Part shown: positions 16,795 to 26,674 of the stretch, piece after piece | Numbering within the stretch: position 1 is the stretch's first letter | Layout: the number at the start of each line of letters is the position of its first letter | From: Saccharothrix deserti | GTDB lineage: Bacteria > Actinomycetota > Actinomycetes > Mycobacteriales > Pseudonocardiaceae | Direction of reading: 5' to 3' | Assembly (NCBI RefSeq): GCF_009769385.1 | Contig: NZ_VKAB01000024.1 | Span: 62,001-126,000 of the forward strand | DNA: 64,000 bases | Translations under genes and position numbers: made by a program | The notes under the pieces: generated by a model | Databases searched by the model: none | Seen by the model: the letters and a program-made list of their open reading frames with translations, nothing else | Told to the model about the DNA's origin: nothing

Positions 16795-18366
16795 ATGTCT
16801 CTGCGCCATCCAGCAGCGATCATGACGACAGTGGGCCTGTTCACCATCGCGGTGGGCGCGTCGGCATCGGCGGCGGTGGGGCCGCTGAGCCAGGCGAGCG
16901 GGCCCGGCACTTTCGCGCCGAACTGCAACGGCGCGCCCCAGGGTGGCGTGACGTACCGCGATTCCGAAGTGGAACCGTGGGTCGATGTCAGCCCGATCGA
17001 CCCCGAACGCCTGATCGGCGTGTACCAGCAGGACCGCATCTCGACCGGCGGCGCCAACGGCCTCGGCACGAGCGTGTCCGATGACGGCGGCGCGACGTGG
17101 ACGCAGCTGGGCGTCGGGACCCTGCCCACGTTCTCCCGCTGCGCGGGCGCGGCGCCGGGCAGTGTCGGCGACTACGAACGCGCGACCGACCCGTGGGTCA
17201 CGTTCGGCGTCGACGGCCACGCCTACCAGATGAGCCTGTCGTTCAACGACACCCGCGACCTCGCCAACGCCATGCTGGTGAGCGAATCCACCGACGGCGG
17301 TCTGACCTGGGGCCCGCCGAAGGAACTGATCCGGGACACCGACCCCAGCGTGTTCAACGACAAGAACTCGATGACCGCCGACCCGCACGACGCGAACAAC
17401 GTCTACGCGGTGTGGGACCGGCTCGTGTTCCCGAACGAACGCGCCAGTGGCGTCTCGCACACGACCGCGGCGGCGTTCCGCGGCCCGACGTACTTCACCC
17501 GGACCACCGACGGCGGCGCGACGTGGGAACCGGCCCGCAACATCTTCGACCCCGGCCAGAACGACCAGACCATCGGCAACCAGATCTCGGTCACCGGCCA
17601 GGGCGACCTCGTCAACGCCATGACCGTGTTCCGCAACGACAACGCGGTGGGCAGGCAGGGCGCCACGGTGTCCGTCCTGCGCTCGTCCGACAGGGGTGCG
17701 AGTTGGACCGGCGAGATCCCGGTGAGCCGCCTGGGCACGGTCGGCGTCGTGGACCCGCGTGACGGCACGCCGGTCCGCACGGGCGACATCATCCCGTCGA
17801 TCGCCACCGACGAGCGGCCGGGCCACGACGAGGTGTACCTGGTGTGGCAGGACGCCCGGTGGAGCGGGTTCCAGCGCGACCAGATCGCGTTCGCGAAGTC
17901 GACCGACGGTGGCCGCACCTGGTCGTCACCGGTCCGGATCAACGCGGTGTCCTCGACGCAGGCGTTCACCCCTGCCGTCGAGGTGGACGACGCCGGCAAC
18001 ATCTCGGTCACCCACTACGACTTCCGCAACGACACGATCGCGAGTGAGTCCCTCGACACGGACGTGTGGTCCCTGAGGTCGAGCGACGGCGGCGCGACGT
18101 GGAGCGAGGAGCGGGTGAGCCCGTCCTCCTTCGACATGCGCCAGGCGCCGTTCGCCCGCGGCTTCTTCGTCGGCGACTACATCGGCACGGCGGCGACAGG
18201 GGCGGCGTTCAAGCCGTTCTTCACGATGTCGACGCCGGCCACCGACACCTTCGGCACGACCGCCGAAGCGCCGTTCCCGCCGGCGACGATCACACCCGAG
18301 CCGTCACCTCCGGGCCTGGGCAACGCCGCTTTCCCGATCCAGCGGGGCAGGCCGACCCCGGCGTGA
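16795..18366 (+). CDS. Secreted sialidase-fold protein with six Asp-box repeats
   Basis: 523 residues with signal peptide 1-27. Six Asp boxes of the S-x-D-x-G-x-T-W type mark the blades: VSDDGGATW, ESTDGGLTW, RTTDGGATW, SSDRGASW, KSTDGGRTW and RSSDGGATW. This is the six-bladed beta-propeller of sialidases and related exo-glycosidases. The complete arginine triad of true sialidases cannot be assigned with confidence, so it may be a BNR-repeat glycan-binding or another exo-hydrolase. The C-terminus is Pro-rich. It ends 5 bp from the convergent PucR gene and has no hairpin after it. Confidence 0.8.
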   Translation: MSLRHPAAIMTTVGLFTIAVGASASAAVGPLSQASGPGTFAPNCNGAPQGGVTYRDSEVEPWVDVSPIDPERLIGVYQQDRISTGGANGLGTSVSDDGGATWTQLGVGTLPTFSRCAGAAPGSVGDYERATDPWVTFGVDGHAYQMSLSFNDTRDLANAMLVSESTDGGLTWGPPKELIRDTDPSVFNDKNSMTADPHDANNVYAVWDRLVFPNERASGVSHTTAAAFRGPTYFTRTTDGGATWEPARNIFDPGQNDQTIGNQISVTGQGDLVNAMTVFRNDNAVGRQGATVSVLRSSDRGASWTGEIPVSRLGTVGVVDPRDGTPVRTGDIIPSIATDERPGHDEVYLVWQDARWSGFQRDQIAFAKSTDGGRTWSSPVRINAVSSTQAFTPAVEVDDAGNISVTHYDFRNDTIASESLDTDVWSLRSSDGGATWSEERVSPSSFDMRQAPFARGFFVGDYIGTAATGAAFKPFFTMSTPATDTFGTTAEAPFPPATITPEPSPPGLGNAAFPIQRGRPTPA

Positions 18367-18371
18367 ACCTG

Positions 18372-19547
18372 TCACAGGCGCGGTGCCCGGTGATCGAGCC
18401 AATGGCGCAAAGCCCACCAATGGCGCAACGTGGCCAGGACGGTCGACGGGTTCTCCGCGGTGCTGTCGTCCCACGGTGTGCCGGTGATCTCCGCGAGCCG
18501 GTCGAGCCGGTACCGGACGGTGTTGGGGTGCACGTGCAGTGCGGTCGCCGTGTGGCCGAGGCGCTGTCCGTGGTCGAGGTAGACCAGGGCCGTGGAGACC
18601 AGTTCGCGGTGGAAGTCGTCGTCGTGGTCGAGGCCGACGAGCGTGCCGCGCAGCAGGTCGGCGAGCACGGGCTGGGAGGCCAGCGCGACCTCGCCGGACA
18701 GGTCGGTCAGGTCGTGCACGCCCCGCAGGCCCGATCGGCTCGCGATCCTCAGGGCCGCCACGCACAGCGGGTGGACGTCGCGCATGACCGCGAGCCCGAC
18801 GGCGGGCGCCGCCACCAGCAGGGCGTCCGGGGCGACGTCGGCCGTGGTCGGTAGGCGTGCGGCCAGTCCGGTCAGGCGTCCCTCCACCAAGCCGTAGACG
18901 CCGCCGCAGCCCAGCAGGCGTTGCTCCAGGGCGCGCGCCTGGTCCGGCTGCGTGACGTCGGAGACCAGGCAGTGGTAGAGCCCGTCGGACGACAGGCCGG
19001 CGCGGCGCACCTCCTCGGGCTCCGGCGGCGTGCCGTCGCCGTGCAGGAGCAGCCGCCGCAGCAGGTGCGTGTTGACGTCCCGGTTGGTGCGCGACAGTTC
19101 GAGCTCGGCGGTGTGGTAGCCGTTGATGACGTGGCGTTCCAGGGCGCCGGTGTAGCGGTCGAGCTCGACCATCCCCTCCAGGATCACCTCGTCGGGCACA
19201 CCCGCGGCCCGGCTCCGGGCGATGGCGATCCGCATGGCCTGGGTGCGGCCCGCCTGCACACCGCGCAGCAGGCTGTCGATGGCGATGCCCTGCGCCGCGC
19301 GGTCGGCGCCCAGCGTCTCGGCGGCCTCGAAGTCCTGTTCGTCGGGTTCACCGGACCGTTCGAAGAAGTCCAGCCCGGTGGCGAGCAGGACCTCGACGTG
19401 CCGGCGGTTCTCCGCTTCCGGCAGGGTGGCGACCTCGGGGGAGTGGCTGCGGGCGGCCCGGACCAGCTCGTCGACCACGCGGCCGTCGGTGGCCATGCCC
19501 CTGAGCACCTGTCCGAGCAGGCGACCGCTGTCTTGCGCTGTCGACAC
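18372..19547 (-). CDS. PucR/CdaR-family transcriptional regulator
   Basis: 391 residues from the GTG at 19547, chosen because GAGGAGGGG lies just upstream; a longer frame starts at 19592. The N-terminal half is helical (a RsbRD-like or CdaR sensor region), the middle 180-290 a degenerate GGDEF-like part, and the end holds the HTH_30 domain (ALVYLDHGQRLGHTATALHVHPNTVRYRLDRLAEITG compressed here to its hallmark NTVRYRL). Actinomycetes carry many such regulators. The divergent beta-propeller gene is the obvious first target, but this is inference. Confidence 0.85.
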   Translation of the reverse strand: MSTAQDSGRLLGQVLRGMATDGRVVDELVRAARSHSPEVATLPEAENRRHVEVLLATGLDFFERSGEPDEQDFEAAETLGADRAAQGIAIDSLLRGVQAGRTQAMRIAIARSRAAGVPDEVILEGMVELDRYTGALERHVINGYHTAELELSRTNRDVNTHLLRRLLLHGDGTPPEPEEVRRAGLSSDGLYHCLVSDVTQPDQARALEQRLLGCGGVYGLVEGRLTGLAARLPTTADVAPDALLVAAPAVGLAVMRDVHPLCVAALRIASRSGLRGVHDLTDLSGEVALASQPVLADLLRGTLVGLDHDDDFHRELVSTALVYLDHGQRLGHTATALHVHPNTVRYRLDRLAEITGTPWDDSTAENPSTVLATLRHWWALRHWLDHRAPRL

Positions 19548-19773
19548 GACCCCTCCTCGCGTCCGACGTTGTGGCAGTGGCATAACGGGCACCCCGACTC
19601 GTTGGCCATCGGCCCCTACCGCCGACGCGTCGCGAACCGGTATCTATTGCTACTGAACGGTAACAGCTCGCTCGCGACTCGGCGTCGAACGTCATCGGTG
19701 GCGCTCTCGGGCCGGCGTGGACGAATCGACCCTGCACGGACGTGACAGATATCCGTACCGATTTGGAGCTCTC

Positions 19774-21051
19774 GTGAGCAAGAAATCCGTTTCGAAAGGG
19801 CGGAAGCGCGCCCGCACCGCGCGTCTGCTCGGCGTCGTCGCCACCTGCGCCCTGGTCGCCACCGCTGCCCCTGCCGCGGTCGCCGCCCCGCCGTCGGGCG
19901 CCGCGCTGCGCGAGGTGATGTTCGTCGGCAACAACTGGGACGGCACCGCCGACGTCATCGCCTCCAGCGGCAACTTCGCCCGCATCGCCCGGGTGAACAT
20001 CATCCCGGACAAGGAAGAGCGGCTCTGGGAGATCTACCTCAACCCGATCAAGCTGGCGTTCTTCCTCGGCATCCGGTCCGGCCCCGGTGAGGGCCACGAC
20101 CAGTTCGTCGACGACATGTACACCACCCCGGACGGCAGTGCCGTGGTCGCGTCCCGGCCCAGCTTCGCCGACGTGGTGTCCATCGACCTCGCCACCGGCC
20201 GGGTCAAGTGGCGCTTCCCGGTGTCGGGCTTCCGCTCCGACCACATGGCCGTCTCCCCGGACGGGCGCCGGGTCGCGGTGTCCGCCTCGACGTCCAACAC
20301 GGTGCACGTGCTCGACATCGAGACCGGCCGCGAGGTCGGCTCGTTCGGCACCGGCGACAAGCCGCACGAGAACGTGTTCACCAACGGCGGCCGGTACCTG
20401 TGGAACATGTCGATCGGCGAGGTCAACACCGCGCTCGACGACCCCGCCATGGACTTCACCAAGGGCGACCGCCGCATCACCGTCGTCGACGCCGCCACCT
20501 TCCAGCAGGTGAAGGTGATCGACATGAGGCAGCGCCTGGACGCGTTCGGCCGCTCGGACCTGTCCGACTCGGTGCGGCCCGTGGCGTTCACACCCGATGA
20601 GTCCAAGCTGTACTTCCAGGTGTCGTTCTTCCACGGCTTCCTGGAGTACGACGTCGCCACCGACCGCATCACGCGCGTCAAGGAGCTGCCGAAGAACCCG
20701 AACACCAGCCCGGACCGCACCACCTGGGTCAACGACTCCCGCCACCACGGCATGTCGATGAGCCCGGCCGGCGACAAGCTGTGCATCGCCGGGACGATGG
20801 ACGACTACGCCGTGATCATCGACCGGGCGACCCTGCGCGAAGCCCCGCCGGTGACCGCCTCCAAGCCGTACTGGGCGACCGTCAGCGGCGACGGCCGCAG
20901 CTGCGTCATCTCCGAGAGCGGCTCCGACCAGGTCACCGCGATCGACTTCGCCACCGGCCGCAAACTGGTCTCGGTACCGGTGGGCGACCACCCGCAGCGA
21001 GTCCGCATCGGCCACGTCCCCACCGGCTGGACCGGCCCCGCGACCCGCTGA
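19774..21051 (+). CDS. Secreted YVTN/YncE-type beta-propeller protein
   Basis: 425 residues from GTG 19774 (GGAG seven bases upstream). The basic N-terminus KKSVSKGRKRARTARLLG followed by a hydrophobic stretch and AVAAP is a signal peptide. The body consists of repeated blades with YVTN-like wording (TPDGSAVVASRPS, SPDGRRVAVSAST, TPDESKLYFQVS, SGDGRSCVISESG). These propellers bind proteins or surface ligands; no catalytic site is visible. It stands alone between the PucR gene and a strong terminator shared with the convergent hydrolase operon. Confidence 0.8.
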   Translation: MSKKSVSKGRKRARTARLLGVVATCALVATAAPAAVAAPPSGAALREVMFVGNNWDGTADVIASSGNFARIARVNIIPDKEERLWEIYLNPIKLAFFLGIRSGPGEGHDQFVDDMYTTPDGSAVVASRPSFADVVSIDLATGRVKWRFPVSGFRSDHMAVSPDGRRVAVSASTSNTVHVLDIETGREVGSFGTGDKPHENVFTNGGRYLWNMSIGEVNTALDDPAMDFTKGDRRITVVDAATFQQVKVIDMRQRLDAFGRSDLSDSVRPVAFTPDESKLYFQVSFFHGFLEYDVATDRITRVKELPKNPNTSPDRTTWVNDSRHHGMSMSPAGDKLCIAGTMDDYAVIIDRATLREAPPVTASKPYWATVSGDGRSCVISESGSDQVTAIDFATGRKLVSVPVGDHPQRVRIGHVPTGWTGPATR

Positions 21052-21079
21052 CCGCGATCACGGAGACGTTCGAAGCACC

Positions 21080-21117
21080 AGGAAGCCCGGCCCTCGAGAT
21101 CGAGGACCGGGCTTCCT
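21080..21117. terminator. Bidirectional hairpin between convergent genes
   Basis: Arms 21080-21096 and 21101-21117 pair over 17 positions with a single mismatch and a 4-nt loop (AGAT). It lies 29 bp after the propeller gene and 15 bp after the convergent hydrolase gene ending at 21132, so it can end both transcripts. Confidence 0.88.
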
Positions 21118-21131
21118 GCCTGAGCGAGGTG

Positions 21132-22652
21132 TCAGATCTGCACGAGCTGCCACTGCTGGTCGAGTGATCCCGTGTCAGCCCATTGCACGACCTGGGCGCC
21201 GTCCGCGGTCGAACCGCCGAGGACCGACAGGACCTTGCCGCTGTGCCGGGCCACGATCTTGTAGTACGACCCGACCGGGACGAGTTGCCACTGCTGGTCG
21301 CCGCCGTAGTTCTCGACCCACTGCACGGCTCGCGCACCGTCGGCGGTGCTGGTTTCCCAGACCGACAGGACCCGGCCGCTGTTCCGGTTGAACAGGGTCC
21401 GGTACCCGCCGCCGACATCGGTCACGTGCCAGTGCTGGTTCGCGCCGCCGTTGTCGGCCCACTGCACCAGGTTCGCCCCGTCCCGGAGGTCCGCCTGGTA
21501 GGCGTCCAGTGCCTTTCCGCTGCGCCGGTTGACGAGCTTGTAGTACGGACCGGCGGAGTGGCCGAGGTCCACGTCGCCGTAGCGGACGGTGTTCGGCGTG
21601 TCGGTCCAGAACCCGTCCACCGACAGGATCAGCACCCGACCGGTGCCGGCCACGTACTGCAACATGCGGCTGTAGCCCTGCGGCATGAGGGTGCGCATCG
21701 GTGTCCACGCACCAGCGCCGTTGTTCGTGTTGACCCGGACGTCCGTCGAGCCGTACGAGTTGTAGACCAGACGCCCGTTCGGCAGCGTGATGACCATGGG
21801 GCTGCCGCCGTGGTCGATCGTCGTCCCGCCGTTGCCGGAGTTCCACGATTCCGGGTTCGCCGAGATCTTGAAGTTGTTGGGCGTGTTGGACTGCCCGACC
21901 ATTTCGAACACCATGAGGTACTGGCCGTTGGCCATGCGCGTCACGATCGGCATGCCCGGACGCAGGGCGCGGTCCGCCATCGCCACGTCCTCGACCACCG
22001 GGCCCCAGTTGACGCCGTTCGTCGAGGTCTGGTGCACGATCTTCTGGTCGTGGTCCGCCTTGTCGCGTTCGTCGGAGTAGTACACGATCAGCCGGTTGTT
22101 GGCCACGAGCATGTACGGCTCCCAGATCGGCGTGGGGTTCGCGCTGCCCCACTGGCCGCCGCCGAGCGCCACCTCACTGACCCACGACCAGGTCTGACCC
22201 TCGTTGTTGCTCCGGTAGAGCTGGACCGCGGTGGCCGACCGGTCGGGCGGCGAGGAGATGCCGGCCAGCAGCAGGGTGCCCGCCGGCATCGTGCCGATCT
22301 GCTGCGGCAGCACGTAGAGGTGCGGGTTGGTCCAGTTGCCCCACCGGCGCGGTGACGTGTCCGCGACCGATGACGTCCGCGCCCACGACGCACCGTTGTC
22401 GGTGCTCGTCCAGATCGGGAACGTCATGTTCTCCAGCGGCTGGTTGTTGTCCTCGTACGTGGCGACGAGCCTGCCGCTGGGCAGTTGCACCGATTTGGCG
22501 TAGGTGAAGCAGTACGGGCGGGTGCACGATCCCGACGGCGACACCAGCACCGACGGGCCGTAGGCCTGAGCCGGGACCACCGTCAACATGCTGCCGACCA
22601 ATGCGAGCAGCACCGCGAGCAACCACGCCCTTGGCTTCTGCAGCGACTTCAT
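21132..22652 (-). CDS. Secreted sialidase-fold exo-hydrolase with C-terminal ricin-type lectin domain (CBM13), GH93-like
   Basis: 506 residues. Signal peptide 1-30 (VPAQA). Residues 32-375 form a beta-propeller with Asp-box-like segments (STDNGASW, SNNEGQTW, STNGVNW) and wording close to GH93 exo-arabinanases (QLPSGRLVATYEDN, RLIVYYSDERD). Residues 378-506 are three QxW-type trefoil repeats (NQHWHV, DQQWQLV, DQQWQLVQI), a CBM13. GH93 enzymes cut arabinobiose from arabinan ends; I infer this from propeller wording and from the neighbouring GH42 beta-galactosidase and ABC sugar importer. It is the last gene of that operon, 37 bp after GH42. Confidence 0.75.
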   Translation of the reverse strand: MKSLQKPRAWLLAVLLALVGSMLTVVPAQAYGPSVLVSPSGSCTRPYCFTYAKSVQLPSGRLVATYEDNNQPLENMTFPIWTSTDNGASWARTSSVADTSPRRWGNWTNPHLYVLPQQIGTMPAGTLLLAGISSPPDRSATAVQLYRSNNEGQTWSWVSEVALGGGQWGSANPTPIWEPYMLVANNRLIVYYSDERDKADHDQKIVHQTSTNGVNWGPVVEDVAMADRALRPGMPIVTRMANGQYLMVFEMVGQSNTPNNFKISANPESWNSGNGGTTIDHGGSPMVITLPNGRLVYNSYGSTDVRVNTNNGAGAWTPMRTLMPQGYSRMLQYVAGTGRVLILSVDGFWTDTPNTVRYGDVDLGHSAGPYYKLVNRRSGKALDAYQADLRDGANLVQWADNGGANQHWHVTDVGGGYRTLFNRNSGRVLSVWETSTADGARAVQWVENYGGDQQWQLVPVGSYYKIVARHSGKVLSVLGGSTADGAQVVQWADTGSLDQQWQLVQI

Positions 22653-22689
22653 TGTCTGCTCCTTACTCGATCGGAACCGATGTCAGGGG

Positions 22690-24816
22690 TCAGCCGACCT
22701 CGGCGGCGACGAACACGCGCACGTCCCACGGGCCGAGGTCGAGTGCCGTGCCTGCGGGGACGGAACCGCCGTCCAGGACGTCGGACAGCTCCACGGGGGC
22801 CTCGACGCGCACGGGCTCCCAGTTCCAGTTGTGCACCACGTGGACGCGGCGTCCGTCCGGGGACGTGCCGGTCGTCGCGGTGACGGACGCCGGGAGGTCC
22901 CGCCACCCGCTCACGGCGGCAGGTGCCATCCACCCGGCCAGTGCCCGCGCGAGGTCACGTCCGGGCACCGTGCCGACGTAGGTCACGCGGCCCTCGCCGT
23001 GACGGCGGGTCGTGACGGCCGGCCAGCGACCGAAGTGCGGGTGGTCGTACTCCACCAGCACGTCGGCGTCGACCACGGTGAGGCCGTCGGCCCACTGCGT
23101 CGCCGTCGCGTTCTCCGGCAGCCCGAACGGGCCGTCGGGCACGGCACGAACCGGGACTTCGCGACGCAGGTTGCTGAACTCGTCGTAGCGGACGCCCGCG
23201 GCGTCGACCAGGCGTCCCGGTGCCGGCTCGTGGCGCGCGCGGGCCTCGTGATCGGCGTACGCGGTCCGCGGACCGAGGACCAGGTGGCCGCCCGCCTCGG
23301 CGTAGGCGGCGAGCCAGTCGACCGTCGCGTCGTCCACCATGTACAGCGCCGCGGCGACGAGGACGGGGTGGCGGCGCACGGCCTCTTCCGGCGTCATGCC
23401 CTCCCGCTCACCGCGCGGGTCGTGCAACTGCCGGGCGTGGACGATCCGCACCTGGCGGCCCGCGTCGAAGGCGCCGCGGTAGAAGGGGTCGAAGATCCGG
23501 TGGTAGGAGGCGGGATCGGGGCCGCCGTCGGGCGTCGACAACGGCGGGTACTTCTGCATGAGCCACTTGCTCGGCGTCGAGTAGACCATCGTGATGTCGG
23601 CGTCCGGTTCGAGCCCGGCGACGAGCGGGCCTGCGGTGTCGAACTCGGCACCCAGGCGGGCCAGCTCCGCGTAGGTCCGGCCAGGCTGACCGCTGTGCGG
23701 CAGGATCCCGCCCCAGTACGTCTCCGCGCCGAAGTGCAGCGTGTGCCAGTGCCAGTACTCGATCATCCGCGCCCCGCGTGAGACGAGCGCCCACGCGGCC
23801 TGCCGCCACTGGCCGTCGAAGGCGGGGCGGTTGTCCCACGCGAAACCGATGGACTGGGCGTTGGTCTCGGTGACCAGGAACGGTTCCTGGCGCGAGGAGA
23901 ACATCCAGTCCGCGGTCTGGTGCAGCGCCCAGACGCCGGTGGTCTTCCACTTCTGCTCGAAGTCGTCGGGCGTCCGGTCGGGCAGCGCGAGACCGTCCTG
24001 CATGTCGTAGTACGGGTTGCCGGTGGCGATGTCGAGCCGGTCGGTCAGCTCGTCGTCCTCCACGGCGGGCCGGGTGTAGGAGATGCACGTGGTGACGAAC
24101 TGGTCGGGGCTCGCGTACTCGCGGACGATGTCGGCCTGCCACCCGATGAACTCGGTCGTCTGGCGCGCCTGGAACTCCCGCCACGCGACGTCGTACTGGG
24201 GCTGGAAGTTGCCGTCCGGCGTCCACAGGTCGGCCCACGTGGAGAGGCGGTGCGACCAGTAGACCAGGCCCCACTCCTGGTTGAGCGTCTCGACGTCGCC
24301 GTAGGTGTCGCGCAGGTGGTCCACGAAACGCTGGAAGACGCCGTGGTTGTGCAGCAGTTCGTTGCCCGGCTCGTTGTCCACCTGGAACCCGATGACCGAC
24401 GGGTGCCCGGCGTACCGGCCGACGATCTCGCGGATCACCCGCTCGGCGTGGAACCGGAACGCGGGGTGGGTGAAGTCGACCTCCTGGCGGGCGCCCCAGC
24501 CGATGCGCTGCCCGGTGGCCCGCTCACCCGTGATCTCCGGGTAGAGCCGGGCCAGCCACGGCGGCACCGCGTAGGTGGGCGTCCCGAGGATGACCGAGAT
24601 CCCGCGGGCGTGGGCGCCGTCGAGCACCGGCTGGAGCCAGTCGAGGTCGAAGCGCCCGTTCTCCGGCTCCCAGGTCGACCAGACCGACTCGCCGACCCGG
24701 ATGACCGTGAAGCGCGCGTCGACCATCAGGTCGAGGTCGGTCTTGAGCCGTTCGTACGGTTGGTACTCGTGGTAGTAGGCGGCGCCGAAGAGAACGCGGG
24801 CGGGCAGAACCGCCAT
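22690..24816 (-). CDS. GH42 beta-galactosidase
   Basis: 708 residues, the normal GH42 length. The TIM barrel has the acid/base E149 in QVDNEPGNE and the nucleophile E317 in LVTETNA. A beta-galactosidase trimerisation domain (about 395-600, with APGRLVDAAGVRYDEFSNLR) and a small C-terminal beta domain follow. There is no signal peptide, so it acts inside the cell on imported galactosides such as galacto-oligosaccharides from arabinogalactan or galactan. It is the fourth gene of the minus-strand operon that starts with the sugar-binding lipoprotein, 36 bp after the permease gene. Confidence 0.93.
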   Translation of the reverse strand: MAVLPARVLFGAAYYHEYQPYERLKTDLDLMVDARFTVIRVGESVWSTWEPENGRFDLDWLQPVLDGAHARGISVILGTPTYAVPPWLARLYPEITGERATGQRIGWGARQEVDFTHPAFRFHAERVIREIVGRYAGHPSVIGFQVDNEPGNELLHNHGVFQRFVDHLRDTYGDVETLNQEWGLVYWSHRLSTWADLWTPDGNFQPQYDVAWREFQARQTTEFIGWQADIVREYASPDQFVTTCISYTRPAVEDDELTDRLDIATGNPYYDMQDGLALPDRTPDDFEQKWKTTGVWALHQTADWMFSSRQEPFLVTETNAQSIGFAWDNRPAFDGQWRQAAWALVSRGARMIEYWHWHTLHFGAETYWGGILPHSGQPGRTYAELARLGAEFDTAGPLVAGLEPDADITMVYSTPSKWLMQKYPPLSTPDGGPDPASYHRIFDPFYRGAFDAGRQVRIVHARQLHDPRGEREGMTPEEAVRRHPVLVAAALYMVDDATVDWLAAYAEAGGHLVLGPRTAYADHEARARHEPAPGRLVDAAGVRYDEFSNLRREVPVRAVPDGPFGLPENATATQWADGLTVVDADVLVEYDHPHFGRWPAVTTRRHGEGRVTYVGTVPGRDLARALAGWMAPAAVSGWRDLPASVTATTGTSPDGRRVHVVHNWNWEPVRVEAPVELSDVLDGGSVPAGTALDLGPWDVRVFVAAEVG

Positions 24817-24852
24817 GGGGGAACCTCCGAAGGGGATCGATGTGGGGGCGCG

Positions 24853-25707
24853 TCAGCCCTTGACGCCACCGGTGGCCAGACCGCTCTGCCAGTACCGCTG
24901 GAGCAGGAGGAAGGCCACGACGAGCGGGACGACCGAGAGCGTGGAGCCCGTCAGGAGGAGCGCGAGCATGTCGCTGTTCGCACCGGACCCGCCTCCGACG
25001 GCCTGGGAACCCCAGGAGGCGAGCCCGACCGTGACGGGGTACAGGCTCGGGTCGTTGAGCATGATGAGCGGGAGCAGGTAGTTGTTCCAGGTCGCGACGA
25101 GCGTGAAGAGCACGACCGTCACCAGGCCCGGTGCCAGCAGCCGCATGACGATCCGGAAGAAGATCCGGACCTCGCTCGCCCCGTCGAGGCGGGCGGCCTC
25201 CAGGATGCTGTCCGGCACGGCGTCCTGCGCGTAGACGCGCATGAGGTAGAAGCCGAAGGGGCTGACCAGCGAGGGCAGGATGACGGCCCACGGGGTGTTG
25301 ACCAGGCCCACCTGCGCGAAGAGCAGGTAGGTCGGGATCGCCAGGGCGGTGGTCGGGACCATGATCGCGCCGAGCACCGCGTTGAACGCGGCGCTGTGAC
25401 CGCGGAACCGGAACTTGGCGAACCCGTACCCCGCGGCGGCGGCCAGGAGTGCGGCCCCGAGCGCGCTGACCACGGCGTAGACGACGGTGTTGAGCATCCA
25501 GTGCGCGAAGATGCCGCCGTCGTGGGTCAACGTCCCGTAGATGTTCGTGAACAGTCGCGGGGAGTCCGAGAACCACAGCCCGAACGTCGTGAACAGGTCC
25601 TCGGTGCTCTTGGTCGAGGCGACGACCAGCCAGAACAGCGGCAGCAGGAAGTACGCGAGCGCGGCCAGCATGGCGATCGTCAACGGGGTGCTGCGCCGAC
25701 GGGTCAC
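24853..25707 (-). CDS. Carbohydrate ABC transporter permease (MalG-like)
   Basis: 284 residues from a GTG at 25707 that overlaps the upstream permease stop as GTGA; GGAGGAC supplies the RBS. Six membrane helices are visible and the EAA loop reads EAARLDGASEVRIFFRIVMRLLAPG, the contact to the ATPase. The family is the CUT1 sugar importers. The operon carries no ATPase gene, as usual for CUT1 systems of actinomycetes that share a common MsiK-type ATPase. Confidence 0.93.
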   Translation of the reverse strand: MTRRRSTPLTIAMLAALAYFLLPLFWLVVASTKSTEDLFTTFGLWFSDSPRLFTNIYGTLTHDGGIFAHWMLNTVVYAVVSALGAALLAAAAGYGFAKFRFRGHSAAFNAVLGAIMVPTTALAIPTYLLFAQVGLVNTPWAVILPSLVSPFGFYLMRVYAQDAVPDSILEAARLDGASEVRIFFRIVMRLLAPGLVTVVLFTLVATWNNYLLPLIMLNDPSLYPVTVGLASWGSQAVGGGSGANSDMLALLLTGSTLSVVPLVVAFLLLQRYWQSGLATGGVKG

Positions 25708-26642
25708 GGTGTCCTCCTGCGGTTCGCGGTGAGCAGGACGGCGTAGGAGACGATCACGATGACCAGCCCGAGCAGGAAGGACACCGCGGCCGCGTAGTTG
25801 GTCTGCTGGCCGGTGAAGGCGAGCGTGTAGGCGTAGAGGTTCGCGGTGTAGGCGCTGTCGATGACGTCCGGGGCGATGCGCTGCAACAGGTTCGGCTCGT
25901 TGAACAGCTGGAAGCTGCCGATCACCGAGAACATCAGGGCGAGCAGGAGCGCCGGCCTCAACGCGGGGAGCTTGATGGACCAGGCGATCCGCCACGCGCC
26001 GGCCCCGTCCACCGCCGCCGCCTCGTAGAGGTCCCCGGGAATGGCGCGCAACGCCGCGTACAGGATGATCATGTTGTAGCCGACGAACTCCCACGTCACC
26101 ACGTTCGCCAGGCTCCCGAGCATCCAGCCCTCGCTGAGGAAGCGCGGCACCGGCAGGTCGAACGCCCGGCTCAGCTGGGCGAACGGCCCGTAGTCCGGCC
26201 CGTAGAGGTACCCCCACATGAGCGAGGCGACCACGCTCGGGACGGCGTACGGGACGAAGATGCCCAGCCGCACCACGCGGGCGAGCCGCACCAGGCCGCT
26301 GTCGAGCGCCAGCGCGAAGAGCAGCGCCAGCAGCAGCATCACGGGAACCTGGATCACGAAGAACGTCGCCACCCGGACGACCCCTCGGACGAGGAGCGGG
26401 TCCTGGACGGCCTTCAGGTAGTTGTCCAGCCCGACGAACGTCGTCCCGCCGACGATCTTGGTCTGGAACAGGCTGAGGTAGGCGGCGTAGCCGAGCGGAG
26501 CCAGGAAGAGCACGAGGAAGAGCACCAGGAACGGGGCGGCGAACAGCGCCCCCGTCGCACCGTTGCGCGCGCCGACGCGCCGGTGACGGGTCGCGGCCGC
26601 TCGCTGTGAGTCCTCATAGGACGCCGCGGTTGTGGCGGTCAT
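25704..26642 (-). CDS. Carbohydrate ABC transporter permease (MalF-like)
   Basis: 312 residues. After a basic cytosolic start come six membrane helices; the EAA loop reads EAAAVDGAGAWRIAWSIKLPALRP. It pairs with the overlapping MalG-like permease to form the CUT1 importer channel. It follows the binding-protein gene with a 67-bp gap that holds a 30-bp perfect palindrome, likely lowering permease expression relative to the binding protein. Confidence 0.93.
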   Translation of the reverse strand: MTATTAASYEDSQRAAATRHRRVGARNGATGALFAAPFLVLFLVLFLAPLGYAAYLSLFQTKIVGGTTFVGLDNYLKAVQDPLLVRGVVRVATFFVIQVPVMLLLALLFALALDSGLVRLARVVRLGIFVPYAVPSVVASLMWGYLYGPDYGPFAQLSRAFDLPVPRFLSEGWMLGSLANVVTWEFVGYNMIILYAALRAIPGDLYEAAAVDGAGAWRIAWSIKLPALRPALLLALMFSVIGSFQLFNEPNLLQRIAPDVIDSAYTANLYAYTLAFTGQQTNYAAAVSFLLGLVIVIVSYAVLLTANRRRTP

Positions 26643-26674
26643 CGGGGGCCTTTCTGCGGTCGGAACTGTCCGGT

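Noticed and set aside
16795-22652. The two sialidase-fold genes as one sialic-acid system
   Set aside because: They lie in separate, oppositely directed units, no sialic acid catabolic gene is present, and the second resembles GH93 with CBM13.
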